This document shows positions 21,093-32,999 of a DNA stretch of 64,000 bases, one piece after another. Source of the stretch: Marchantia polymorpha subsp. ruderalis (taxonomy: Eukaryota > Streptophyta > Marchantiopsida > Marchantiales > Marchantiaceae); the NCBI GenBank assembly GCA_037833965.1, contig AP031353.1:17672501-17736500 (forward strand), read 5' to 3'. The translations under genes were made by a program, and so were the position numbers. Under the pieces are notes generated by a model that had not been told where the DNA came from, did no database searches, and saw nothing but the letters and a program-made list of their open reading frames with translations. Every line of letters starts with the position of its first letter. The stretch's first letter is position 1.

Positions 21093-24000
21093 CGCTGTCT
21101 AAGAGTTGACAACCGACTTGCTTCGAGTTAACTCAAAGCAACCCGTTTGGGGCTCATGAAGACCTGTACGCTGCTAAATTCTCGCACGACAAGCGGACAA
21201 CGAGGGGATATTCCTTCTGGATGTATGCTGGAGTCAGGTATGATACTCGTGACTCCCTCAGGTGCTCGTGCATGAATGTCGTAAGCCGCTTCACGAGTTT
21301 TCGACACTCTCAATGTCACAATTTTACTGCGCTGCTGCCTTGCTGCAGTCGCTTACTTGCCTGTAGTGATCATGGACGAATGAAACATAAAATACAGCAC
21401 CGTACAAAAGAGATCAAATCACTTGCAAGGGCTCAAACGAGCAACACTGCACGTGTATTGAATCAAAGGTCTCAAGTAGAGTAAGTTCCAAATCTGTGTG
21501 TCGAGAACAACCATCGAATGAATAATGAATGTTTTAAATAATACCTGGGACTGGCCTCCTGGGAACATAATGTGGGCCACAGTCAGGATAACGCGAGGAG
21601 GTCCAGCACGGACTATGCACGGACTATGCACGGACGATGTGATGCAGATCTGAAGATGCGGGGCCCTATATGTCGAGACATGTGAATGGTATTAGTTTCT
21701 GCTACCTGTTTTGAGTCTTTCTCTGAAATAAAAATTGTTTGTTTTCAGCTTTTACACATCCACCACTAGATGAAGGAAGACTCTTGGAGTGCAAATTGTA
21801 GAAAGGTGAGTCAGAAACAGAATTGGTTTTGGTTGGACCAGATATATGCTCCTCTACATGCGGACTGAAGTTGGACGAGTGTTAAGAAGAAGACGTCAGT
21901 TGGTAAGAATCATCGTTATCATCATACATTCAAGATGGGTGGCTAAGATGAACAAGTCTGTCACTACTTTATGTGTAGCCTGTTACATAAGATATAGAGC
22001 CCAAATTGTCCTTATTGCAGGTTGCACCCGAGCTACATTTGAGGCTGGTTGCTTGTACTAGAGCATTTAGCAAGTATCTTTCAAAACTGAAGAGAGGAAA
22101 TTAAGGCTATAACTATATCACCTTGCGGACTAAATTTCACTCTTTCGAAAGAAAATGGACTGTTTTTATCATGAAATAGATGTTGTGATATGGTGACAAG
22201 AGAAGTGTCTTCGTGTTTGTTTTGAAAGTAAAAAGATATTATTTCATATTTCCTGAATTTGAATCTTTACAAGCAAAAGTCAGTTCTTGTAGTGTTGAGC
22301 CTGTTTGTATAAATATTACTGAATTTTTCTTTGATTCAGATGAAAGTCAGGGTGTAGATTGCTCAAAGGGCGAGACATTTAGAATTCCATCAGAATTTTG
22401 AACTCATTAAAAAAAATTTCTTTTGATGAGATAACTAGAACATGCAATGTTTTATTTTTCTAAAATTTCGCATTTCAACCAGAACTTGCGAGTACAGGAA
22501 TTTACCCGATAGGACCCTTCCGACGGCAATTCAGTCCACCGTCACCGATGTTCTACTGCGAGTTCTTGTAATTCCTTTCAATCCGGGTTAGGAAAAGCAC
22601 TGAGGCTCTTTGTTGAAAAGTGAAATGCACTTCACGGACCAAATAAGCAACTTACATGATTTCGACCAAGAGTTTTAGGAAAAAAAAAGTAAGGAGTGAG
22701 TAGATTATGCCTATATATATAACTATAAAATCATTATGGGACGTGAGAAATTGGACTCTTCCACTATGAAGATTGGGAGCCATGGAAAATCTGATAACTT
22801 AAATTCGGGAAAAAATTATTTTATTTCATTGAAGTGGAAACAAATCAGTTACAAGAACATAATTGACGGTGACCCGTCGGAGGGGTCCCATAGGGTAAAA
22901 TGGAACTTATTGGGTCCCATCAAGTAGTCAGGGTTATGATGGGGTCCCATGAAGCAAATTTCTCGCGTTTCCTGGCCTTGGCTTTTTCCTCCTTTCGCCA
23001 TACTATGCCATGCCATACCATTTGTCAGCTTCATCATCCATGTGTTTTGAAGGCCGTTGTCATGTGTATTGACGTTGGTGTCAATTTGAGTTCAGACAGG
23101 TTAGATTTGAGTTTGAGTCGGAGACACGTTGGGCCGCGGCAGACTATCCAGGAGCGTTGGATTGGGTTGGCGTTTCGCGTAGCATATATTCGAGGCGAAC
23201 TCAAAAACTGTCAGTTCTTCGAGTTGAGCCTTACACGCAGGAGTACTCTTATTCTTCCTCAGGGTAGTGAGTTTAGCTCGACTCTCTGTGTATTTGCGTT
23301 TTGACATTTTTACTCGAAGAACTGCGTATCTCACGTATTCGTGTTTAGAGAGTTTTCGTGACAGTGTTTGGAGTTTTTGCTGGAGAGCATAGCATTTTAG
23401 AATTTTCCGAATTTTCTGCTCAGCATTTGGACAGACCCGAGGTTCGGAATGGCGTGACGGAGCTGACAAGATGAGGGGGAGTTCGACAAGCATGGGGAGG
23501 GGACGAGATGAGAAAGTGGCGACATCACTAACAGAGCCTGCAATTTAATGTTGGGGTTCGCCTTCAAAAAAGGAGGATCTTGAGCACGCGGAGGATTTTG
23601 TCTTGTTTTGCTCTGACAACGCAGCAGCAGAAGGAGCACCCACATCGTTGTCTTCAAAGGTGACAGACTCTGCACAGCGAAGAGATTCTTGGCACTCATC
23701 TTGTTCTCCTCTCCATCGCCTTCGACGTCATGGTGTCCAGAAACGCATCATATCAATGGCGGTGTAGCACAGTCCATTCTGAGAACCCATCCTGCTATTT
23801 GCAAGTCCTCTTGACAGTCTAGACACTAGGTGTTCTTGCATTACCGCTGAGCGTGGAAGACAGTGAATAGCAAGCAGGAAAAGCTTGCGAAGGATGTTGC
23901 CACATTCGCAGGTTCGGTTGAACCGTGTATCGATCAGTCAAACCCGAAGGTGTGAATGAGCTGAGGAAGGAGTGAATATCCCGCAAAGTGAAGTTAATAA

Positions 24001-25930
24001 ATGGTGGTGAAGATCGTATCTTGCTGGTAGATTTACTGTTGATGATCGACCTCAGTCTTTAAGGTGCGGGTGCGAACCACGAGCACCAACTCTACTTGCC
24101 CAAGGTGCCCCGGTGTGCCTTCATTCGATGCCTGGGATCATAGACTAAGCTGGTCCAATGCTTGTTTGATCCGCCGACGAGATATATACGAAAGCAAAGG
24201 TTTATACAGTGACAAAGTTCACCACCAATCAGAAGCTGAAATTTCTGCAGCTCAAACATGGAGGCTGAGATTTTCAAATATTATCTATAGCTGAGCCTGA
24301 ACTCTTCCGAGTTGGAGGCCACCATCTTCACCAAAAGTAATGCTTTTCAGTGTTAGTGACACAAGTCATGTTTAGCCCTTGGCTTCCTGGGATTGGTGTA
24401 GCAAGGAGTTACTTTTACACCGGAATATCAACTCTCAAATATTCAGAAATCTGTTTTAGTAGCAGTCATCTGATCTCCTCGAGTTTTCAGGGTGTACTTT
24501 ACTCAACACGTATCATCTTCTAGATGAGACCTTGTTTTGTTGTGGAACAATGCAGCATCAATGCTTGAGCCTAAGCTGGGTCGTAGGCATGAAGTGAAGA
24601 TGGTTTTGCATGGTTTTGACAGCCGACAGCGGATTTCACAGTTATGATTTGAGAGGTATATTCTCGTGATTTGAAGAAGCAGCTTCACATGCCTATGTAT
24701 ACCCAAGATACCCGCTGATTGGAAATACAAGTGGCCTTTGTTTGACCATGGCTTCGTGCTGCATGCCCGCACCGTCAACTGAGGAAGATCAGGGAAGAGC
24801 CAATGAACTTTTGAGTCTAGTTATGAAGACAAGGAAATATTAGGATTGTAAGGAAACGCACGCTGACAAGGCACTTCATTGTCCATTTGAAATTTATCGC
24901 ACAGCGAACTAAAAGGTGGTGGGAGCGAAGCGAAGTTGTTTCTGTACTCTCGCAGAAAAAAAAAAAACATGAGTGTACTGCAACACTAATATTTGAGACG
25001 GAAGAGGTTGCCGTGGAAAAACCGTGGTTTGTTCTTGAGCAAGAATAAAACAGGTTTGGAGTCCAGATAGGAACTTGAGAAGTGAGGTCAACCGTTGTGC
25101 ACAGTTTTTGGGACAGCGTATAATGTAGGCTTTCTTGTATAAGAATTATTCTCATTCTTATCTTAAAAAAAAAACATTAATGATATATATATATATATAT
25201 AAAAGAAGAGAGAAGAGTAGTATTCTGAAGAGACTGAGAATTTGCACTCGTCTCACTTACTATGGTTTTTTGATTGCGAAAACATTGTACTCCTATATAT
25301 ATGACGTGATCAACATTATATTAGAGTTTTTAGTGATTAGTGTATGTGTTGGTTGAAGTGGTGGAAGCACATACTTTATCCCTATCTCTTTTCTTATGGG
25401 AACGATTAGAGTAGATGAACGCTTGTTACATTCCTTGCCTCTATTTATAGTAAAAAGTGGAGATATGAGGCGAAGTACGGATCAGCTCGACGTGGATTCC
25501 CTTTTTGCAACGGGATGAACGAGATGGCGTTGCAGGTGCTGGAGGCGGAGGATGATAGGAGGCGATGGAATTCAACTCGGGGTCGCGATGCGAGGCAATG
25601 TCCCGTGTGTTGTGTTGTTATGTGATGTGTTTCATTTCGGCTAGAGAGTCGTTGCTAGTTGTTTGCTTGTGTTTGGATCCTCTCCAGTCTGGCTTCTTGA
25701 TGTGTGCCCATGTCTGGGTTAACGCTGATTTCCGGAGTAGTTTTACTCCAGTGTGCTGTCGATAGTGCGGATGGATTTGATCACCGGCGCCTATCTTTGT
25801 TTCTCTTATGGTGAGACTGGAGTGATGACCAGTGGACCATGAGAGTCTTCTTGCGGTGATGACATGTTAGGTTGCTCATACCCATAGTCAGTAGGGCTAG
25901 AGCAGGTTAGTGCACGGACGAGGTAGGTGG
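21093..25930. other. Long intergenic region, no gene supported
   Basis: Frames here (for example 23101-23493 and 24503-24778, minus) lack recognisable domains or convincing exon structure. Seen in passing: a GGGGTCCCAT phrase repeated three times at 22879-22950, a (TA)n run at about 25182-25200 and an A-run at 24957-24967. The part nearest 25930 should be the leader of the gypsy element. I could not find there a match to the presumed 3' LTR. Confidence 0.5.
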
Positions 25931-25934
25931 AGTT

Positions 25935-27526
25935 GTGGCATTGGTGCCGGTTGGTGAGTTAGTCATCACGGAGGATTTTGGTGGTTCCGTTGAGGACCGT
26001 GGAGTATTTACGCGGAGTGGGTTGAGGTATCGGCTACCTCATCCTAGCGCAGCAGTGGTTGCAGAGTCACGGGGTATGGCAGATAGCGGATCTTTGGTGG
26101 TGATATCATCTAAGGTCTCACACTCGTGGACTGGGGACCGGGATGTACGGGGCCATGAAGGGCCCGCGGCGGTACTCTGGTGCAGTGGGCACCATTGAGT
26201 TGGATGATTTCATCCAGGAGTTTGACACGTGATGTGATATGCAGTTCTTGCGTAACCTCACGTTGCTTACACCCTTCTTTGCATGGAAGGGGTTGTTTCA
26301 GCATCTAGAGGGGCCTTCCATGGATGACTACCATGACTTTGGAAGAGAGTATGCTGTGGAGATTGACGCATGAAGACGTCATTGGTCTTCAAACTATCTG
26401 TCGATCATCCAGGGTGATGTTGGTACCAGTGGAGATGCAAGTGGTAGCATCACCGATGGTGCTAGTGGAGTAGGTACCAGTAGCGGTGCTGTTAGCGTTG
26501 CCAGTAGCAGCACGAGTGGATAGGCTACTGGCGTACCTTCGTTCAGCCCCATTCCTGAGTTCTTCAAGAGGTTGAGGAAGAACTATCAGGGGGTGAGGAC
26601 GGAGAAGTTGAGGAGTCTCCAGGAGTTTGAGCGGAAGACTGGTGAGAGTCTTCGGGAGGCATACACTCGTATGCGGCGGTTGATCTCAGTTACTCACGGT
26701 GTAACTGAGGCGCAGGCGGTCCAGTATTGATACAAGATACTAGACAGAGAGCTACGGCGGAGGGTTCGGAATGCTACCCTCTTGAGCAATGCGTCACCGA
26801 CATTGAGCTATGTGTTTGCTCTTTCTGAGAAGATTGAGCTTAACATAGTGGAGGAGAGAGTGATGACTTCTTCATTCGCTAGAGACGCAGCCACTACTTC
26901 TCGTGTTCCGTAGAGCATGGCATTGTTTAGACCCTTTGGTGGTGGGAGTCGCGGAGCGAAGACACGACACCAGACGGCCGTTAGAGATACAGGAGCACGT
27001 GCACCAGTGCCGTCGTTTGCTGGCCAGCAGCAAGGACCAGCATGTTGGACATGTGGAGGGGATCATCTGCGGAGAGATTGTGCCCAAGAGGCCGGAGGTC
27101 GGAGTTCGCAGGCCAGACCCCAATCAGCAGGTGGTGTATGACCACTGTGGTCGAGCAGGTCATACTCGAGATATGTGTTTTGACCTTCATCCAGAGTTGA
27201 CATCTGGTGGTAGAAAACGTGGTGGTGATGCTTCCCGAGGCCGACGTGGCTGTGCTGGTAGAGGTGGTCGAGGTGCCGGTGTAGTTGGATGCCCTGTAGC
27301 GAGTGCTACTTCGGCCACAGAGAGCGCGATGGCTGCCTGGATTGAGCAGTTGGAGCAGAGGCTCGATGCTATGGCGAGTTCTGGGGCGAGCACTTCCACC
27401 TCTTACGAGGAAGAGAATTTCTCTTATTTAGCAAATGCAGCACAGGTGGATGCATCAGTTGCAGTGAGTAGAGGTGCAGCTCGAGCTCCAGAGCCACGCG
27501 AGGCAACAGGGAAGTTGGACCCTTAG
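25935..27526 (+). pseudogene. Gypsy gag with two zinc knuckles
   Basis: Gag-like blocks include FAWKGLFQHLEGPSMDDYHD (about 26276), PIPEFFKRLRKNYQGVR, LQEFERKTGESLREAYTRMR and NIVEERVMTSSFARDA. Knuckle 1, CWTCGGDHLRRDC (about 27043-27081), is complete. Knuckle 2, YDHCGRAGHTRDMC (about 27137-27180), has Tyr at the first Cys position and lies in another frame. An Arg/Gly-rich linker (RGGRGAGVVG) and a predicted helix (WIEQLEQRLDAM) follow. In-frame stops include TAG at 26521, 26911 and 27524. Gag would package element RNA; here it is broken. Confidence 0.8.
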
Positions 27527-27568
27527 AGGGGTGAGGGTGGCCGTCAGGCCATACTTCCCCAGTCGTTT

Positions 27569-28510
27569 TTGTTGTCAGAGGTGGGCAGGACTTCATCCAT
27601 GAAACTTGTACCACCTAGTGACTTTAGTGGGAGGACTATGACATCTACGTCACGTGTTGTGGACACGGACACACCATCTAGTGCAGTGACGCGGATGGCT
27701 AGCTCAATGATGAGATCTCCACTATTTTCAGCTACGGAGCTGATAGACTCTGGGATTGACTTGGCTCGGATGTTTTGTTTGGCAGCCACGTTGTGTGAAC
27801 GTGGGAATGTCACTATCACGAGTGCCGAGATAGGCGAGGCTATTTTTGAGGAGCTATCCTCTACGATTACATTGAGCGATGAGTCGACATGGCAGGCGGC
27901 AGCGGCGCGGATGGAGTTCTTACCAGCCCGACCAGCCATTGATCGTGAGAGGGTTGTCCCTGGTGTGTGTATGGTGGACACCGGAGTGGTGTATTTCGCT
28001 TGGTGAGTGCTACAGGGCAGGTGTATGTCCCAGCCATAGTGTTGCTCAATTTTGGTGCACAGCCCTTGATGTTGGGCAAGACAACCTGCATTAGTTTGGG
28101 AGTTTGGAGGTTCTAGTTGTAGCCTTGTCCGTTCCAGATTCAGACATCACTCGGTGGCACTAGCGATAAGTCTTACATGATGACCAGAGAGCGCATATCA
28201 GTGGAGTTGAGGCATGATCATGCTCAGGATAGCTCGCAGTTTGGAGTTCGTGCAATGATTACATCACTAGAGTCATACGATGTGCTTGTTGGTGGAGCCG
28301 TGTTATATCCGATGGGTTTTCGGATGGACTACTGGACGAAGACCGCTGCCTATCGTCCTGGTTGGCAGTCCGGTGATGAACGTATGAGCGAGCTGCCTGT
28401 GAGATTTATTTAAGGAGCTCAACCTCTTGGATCCTCTTCCGCGATTCTGGCATCCGTTGAGGGTTTTAGCGGAGTGCTGACATGGCCCGATGACCAGTTG
28501 GAGGGGAACA
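27569..28510 (+). pseudogene. Gypsy protease region
   Basis: A frame continuous with gag passes through ARMFCLAATLCERGNVTITS, then across a frame change reads VPAIVLLNFGAQPLMLGK (about 28027-28083). This looks like a retropepsin active site in which DSG has become NFG. It continues with SLGGTSDKSYMMTRERIS, ESYDVLVGGAVLYPMGFRMD and AAYRPGWQSGD, a conserved C-terminal block in this element type. The changed active-site residues mean no activity. Confidence 0.7.
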
Positions 28511-28776
28511 AGTCATCCGACGACAGCTAAGTGTATGAGGATGTGGAGTAGGTGGTGAGTTTTGCAGCGGCAGTGTCTTCATCTTTGGATGTGCCACTTT
28601 GGAGTTCTTGCCATGCATTACAGCTGGAGGCTGATAGGTTGGTGAAGAAGGCTTGGAGTGAGGCCTCTTTACCAGCAGAGGCAGAGCGAGTATCAGGTGG
28701 TCGGCTAGTATGTGGTCCTAGCACGCTATCACCATTAGTTAGTACACCTATCATATAAGAGTATTACCCCGAGGGT

Positions 28777-29628
28777 GTTTGTTTGCTGGATCTTTTTGGG
28801 GGGATCAGCACGGGTTTGGCTGCAATATTTCAGTCAGGTATTCTTGTACGTAGATACTTGTACGTGGAGAGGGACGAGACTGCACGTCGAGTTTCTTCAC
28901 GATATGTTACACAGTTGATGCAGCGTTTTCCTTTGTTGTTGTTGCGATCAGCTGTTCGAGGATACCAGAAGGCGTTGCCTTCAGACATTTCATTGTTGGG
29001 GGCGCCAGACCTTGATCAAGTTGGACATATCGATTTGATGATTGCGGGATGGCCATGTCAGGGGCACACATGCGCTGGGCATGGAGCAGGGTTGCATGAC
29101 CCCAGATCTCGGATGTTTTGGAAAATGTTACGATTGTTACGTCATCTTTAGGAGCAGCAGACACGTTCTCCAGCATACATTCTAGAGAACGTACCATTGT
29201 TGGGTGACACTCGAGTTCAGTTGATGGTGAGTGTCCATGAGGTCAAGGCATGGATTGGATCGGTAGTGTTGTTGGATGTTGCGAGGGTTGGTTCACGTGC
29301 TCATCGTGCACGTTTATGGTGGACCAACCTTGTGCCACGAGAAATATTGCGTCATGCGTATGATTCTGTGCATCGCGATCCTACACTCACCGTTGACATG
29401 ATCTTGGATGTCTCTCGATACTCTCAGGTGGTGAGAGTTGCTGACATACCACCTATGGCGTTGGTGAACCGCGTAGGTCAGCCTCGGATGGCTTTACCTA
29501 CGTTAGTCAGTTATCCGGCATCACATGCATATCGTGATGGGGGACCTTGACTACTGTGGGACAGTACCCTACATCAGTTGGTGGAGCCCAACGCCGATGT
29601 GAGAGAGTGTGCGATGGGATTTATAACT
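28777..29628 (+). pseudogene. Retrotransposon-encoded cytosine-5 DNA methyltransferase, main part
   Basis: One frame carries the ordered C5-methyltransferase motifs. Motif I is LLDLFGGISTGLAAIF (SAM binding, about 28783-28830), followed by YLYVERDETA. Motif IV is IAGWPCQGHTCAGHG with the catalytic Cys codon at 29056-29058. Motif VI is YILENVPLLGD with Glu at 29185-29187. Motif VIII is GSRAHRARLWWTNLVP. A C-terminal VNRVGQPRMALPTLVSYPAS and a motif-IX-like VRECAMGF follow. SRAHRARLWWTNL and the single-domain layout recall the DNMT3/DRM side of the family more than DNMT1. Two in-frame stops (TAG 29149, TGA 29548) inactivate it. The first half is otherwise complete and catalytic residues are kept. 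The motif X part lies beyond the insertion at 30799-30905. Confidence 0.88.
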
Positions 29629-30793
29629 TGTGTAAGCTTTAAACTTCCCACCCCTTTTCGTCTGAGTCCGTATGGGGGTTCTGAGCGAACAAGGATAAAA
29701 CACTAACACTCATGAAACTGCACTTAGACAAAAGCTACTTGAGTTACCTCTACTATTGCCAATAAACCCTAGCTATCATATCCTAACTCTTCTCTCTCCT
29801 CCCCCACAAGAGGAAACAACACACAAAAAAAGAAAACTGCCCCCGCACACCAGTGACGCACTCCACTAAAACCCACGAGCACCCGCAGCCACAAGCCTCC
29901 GCAGCCACCAGCCTGCCGAGCCAGCCCTAACCTTAATTCAAAACTTAATCCTAAATCTGAGTCTAACCCTAAATCCTCTCCACTGAGCCGTCAGCCGCCA
30001 CACTTGTACATTCCACATTCATGACCACACCGACTTCCGCCGTCGGAAATCTTTTCCCGCGCACCGCCGAAGGCATCCTACCGCCGAAGGCCCTCGCGCT
30101 GAAGGCAACTTACCGCCGAAGACACTCTTCCGCACCTTTGACCATCTATAACAATCACTTCCGACACTCATAACTCAGCGATACCTTATCCGTTTCAAGA
30201 GTTCTTGGGCTCGTTAGAACGAGCCCAAGTTGAGTTCTTTCCAACAAAACCCTCACTAAGTCAAGACATTACGAATTGAAAAAGTTATGACGGTTTTACA
30301 CTTCCGCCGAAGGCCTTGCCCCGAAGGCCCCTTTCGCCGAAGTCCCTTCCGTCGAAGGCCTACTATCGCCAAAGGCCTTGCCCCGAAGGCCATTCGCCGA
30401 AGTCCTTTCACCTAACCATATCAGCCTCTTTAGACACTCATAACTCAGTGATACCTTATCCGTTTTAAGAGTTCTTGGGCTCGTAAGAAAGAGCGTGTCA
30501 AGTTCTTTTCAACAAGACCCTAACGAAGTCAAGACATTACGAATTGAAAAATTTATGACGGTTTTACTATTCCGCCAAAGGCTCTTCCGCCAAAAACCTG
30601 CTACCACCGACGGCATGCTACCGCCGAAGGCCTTGCCCCGAAGACCATTAAGTAGCCGTCTTAACGTATAAAGTAACTAACATCTGACTAACACTATCTA
30701 ATTATTTTTTATTTTTTTCTCTTTGATTGTTCTAAGATCTTCTACTTTTCTATTCTAGTTCAAAGTCAAAAGGTGAGCACATCATTGAGCTCA
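29629..30793. mobile_element. Nested insertion, probable solo LTR
   Basis: The sequence splits the methyltransferase frame: ATGGGATTTATAACT on the left resumes as GGTATGACCGCGACT on the right. The insert begins TGTGTAAGC and ends GAGCTCA(CA), so it has TG...CA ends, and it is flanked by TAACT/CAACT, a near-perfect 5-bp duplication. It has no coding similarity and is a plausible single LTR left by recombination. It contains many (C/T)CGCCGAAGGC(C) phrases, a ~270-bp imperfect tandem repeat (from 30163 and 30433) and, near its end, a good splice acceptor (TTTTCTATTCTAG, about 30745-30757). Confidence 0.65.
30163..30600. repeat. Imperfect ~270-bp tandem repeat within the nested insertion
   Basis: GACACTCATAACTCAG(C/T)GATA starts at 30163 and again at 30433, and similarity continues through AAGTCAAGACATTACGAATT and GACGGTTTTAC. 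The CGCCGAAGGC phrases lie between the copies. Confidence 0.8.
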
Positions 30794-30798
30794 CAACT

Positions 30799-30905
30799 GG
30801 TATGACCGCGACTTCTTCAGTTTCAGAGGCGTCGCGTCGTCAAGCTTTGGGTCAGGGCTATGGACCTGAACTGCTTGACATGGATTGTGAGCTTGGGCTT
30901 GGCCG
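30799..30905 (+). pseudogene. Methyltransferase C-terminal (motif X) part after the insertion
   Basis: After the insertion the frame GMTATSSVSEASRRQALGQ resumes and, with a one-base shift near 30850, gives AMDLNCLTWIVSLGLAEQ. RRQALGQAMD fits motif X of C5-methyltransferases, which returns to the SAM pocket. It shows that the methyltransferase was complete before the insertion. Confidence 0.6.
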
Positions 30906-31150
30906 AGCAACGCCGTTTGCGCGTTGATTTGGTGGTTGTTACATCACTTGTTAGCTCATTGCCTACCGGGACGGTAGTGGCAATGGCTGGGGGCGACATG
31001 CGAGATATTCGTCATCCTTGGAGTTCATGGGACGTGACGAGAGGACTTGCTAGAGTGGCCGCCAATGCAACTGGAGATGTTGATCAAGTGGAGGTTGCTA
31101 CGAAGTAGGGTACAGAGAGCCCTTCTGTGGAGGATGTGGCATAGCAACCA

Positions 31151-32080
31151 GTGACAGTTTCGTCTCCCTCTTGTGTGTCCATGGAGGAGAAGTGGGAGCC
31201 ATCGATTGGTTCTCAGATCACCGGAGGAGAGAGGGGACAGTTGACACAATTCCTACGTGACTATAGGAGTTGTTTTGCTTTCAGTATGAAGGAGCTGGGT
31301 ATTTTGATTGGAACTGGCATACGGATAGAGTTGGCTAGTGATACGCCAATCTTCCGTTGTCCCTATCGATATAGTGATATGGAAAGAGATTTGATTCGGA
31401 GTCGGACGTTGGAGTTATTGGAGGCTAGGTTAGTGGACTTGTCGCATGGTGAGTATGCTTCAGCCACTGTTATGCCGGCGAAGAAGAATGTACATGGCAA
31501 CTACACATATGCGCATGTGTGGAGACTACCGTCCCATCAATCGGTAGACGAAGGCCAATAAGTATGTCATGCCTACACCTAAGGAGATCTTCGATGTGGT
31601 GGGACATGCGAGGATTAGTACTTTGGATCTTCGGGGAAGATACCATCAGTTGCCGATTCGGGAGGAGGACAAGGCCAAGACAGCATTTTGGAATGTCAAC
31701 TCCCACGGCAAGGATTGTTTGTATTAGTGGCGATTCTTACCCTTTGGGTTGAAGAATGCACCTGGTGAGTTCCAGAGAGTGATGGACAGGATTCTAGCGG
31801 GGTTGGATTTTGTCACATGTTACATTGATGATATCTTGGTGTTTAGCGACACGGTGAAGCAACACCGGACACATTTGCAGATTGTGCTTGAGCGGTTGAG
31901 GGCTCATGGTTTGCGGTTACATCCTGGGAAGTGTAGGTTCTTCTATGAGAAGGTGGAGTACTTGGGTCATGTGATTTACCCAGGTGGTTTGGGAGTTCAG
32001 CAAGCAAAGGTGGATGCTATAGCGCGCATTCTTCGTCCAGCAGATGTGAGTAGAGTTCGTGCATTCATGGATTTGGCGAA
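31151..32080 (+). pseudogene. Gypsy reverse transcriptase
   Basis: Blocks in order: FAFSMKELGILIGTGI, CPYRYSDMERDLIRSRTLEL, GEYASATVMPAKK, then after a one-base shift near 31514 CGDYRPIN, STLDLRGRYHQLPIREEDK (first Asp), WRFLPFGLKNAPGEFQRVMD and YIDDILVFSD (catalytic Asp pair intact), then LHPGKCRFFYEKVEYLGH. The shift and a TAG at 31725 break an otherwise well-kept domain. Confidence 0.92.
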
Positions 32081-32628
32081 CTATTACTGGAGGTATATGA
32101 AGGAATTCAGTGCTATAGCGAAGCCTTTGAACCAGTTGCTGAAGTCGGATCAGGAATGGCAGTGGGAAGATGAGCAGGAGAGAGCTTTTGTTGAGCTCAC
32201 GGCCAGGTTGGTGGCCGCTCCCATCTTGAGGAGACCTATCAGAGGTCGTCCATACCAGTTGCACACTGATTGGAGTATGTTGGGACTTGGAGCGGTGTTG
32301 ACGCAGTGTGACGATGAGGGCAAGGAGTTTGTGGTTGCGTATGCTAGTCGTTCGAACAATGCAGCAGAGTCGCGGTATAGTTCGTACGACGGAAAGTGTT
32401 TGGCAGCGGTGTGGGATGTGGCACACTTTCGGTGTTACTTGTTTGGTACGCATTTCACCCTTGTTACTGATCATCAGCCTCTCAAGTGGTTGATGGAGTC
32501 CGACAAGCTCACAGGGAAGCTTGCATAGTGGGCTCCCATCTTACAGGAGTACGACTTTCAGGTGGTGCATAGGCCTGGAGTTGCAAACCTGGATGCCGAC
32601 GGTTTGAGTCGAAACCCATGCACAAGCT
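32081..32628 (+). pseudogene. Gypsy RNase H
   Basis: NYYWRYMKEFSAIAKPLNQL links to LHTDWSMLGLGAVLTQ (first Asp), a Tyr-Asp-Gly-Lys-Cys block where Glu is usual (SSYDGKCLAAVW), and TLVTDHQPLKWLM (later Asp). TAG at 32526 interrupts before the DADGLSR tail. Confidence 0.88.
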
Positions 32629-32999
32629 AGGAGGATGACATTGGAGCTAGATGGCATGGTGAGGTTGATGAGGAGATGGTGCCCGGTTGGCATGCATCTG
32701 CCTTCATGTGTTGGTTACATGGAGCCTCTAGCAGTGAGTACCACTTGACATTTTACTCTTGTCAGAGAGTAGATAGTTAGTATTCGGATCTTGAGGTTGA
32801 GGATGGTGATGTGAATCAGCGTGATGTTTACGATGATGCGTTGGTGTTGGAGTTCCTACGGACCTGTATGGTGCTAGGCACAAAGGGTGCCAAGGAGCGA
32901 GATCGTGTTCTCCAGCGGGCGAAGAGATACCGATTGGAGGGATCACATGTTCTCCGAGTGTGGGAAGACGGTAGGGTACGAATAGTACCCCATCCATCT

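Noticed and set aside
25100..25930. Possible 5' LTR of the gypsy element
   Set aside because: No stretch here aligns by eye with the sequence after the polypurine tract at 34394.
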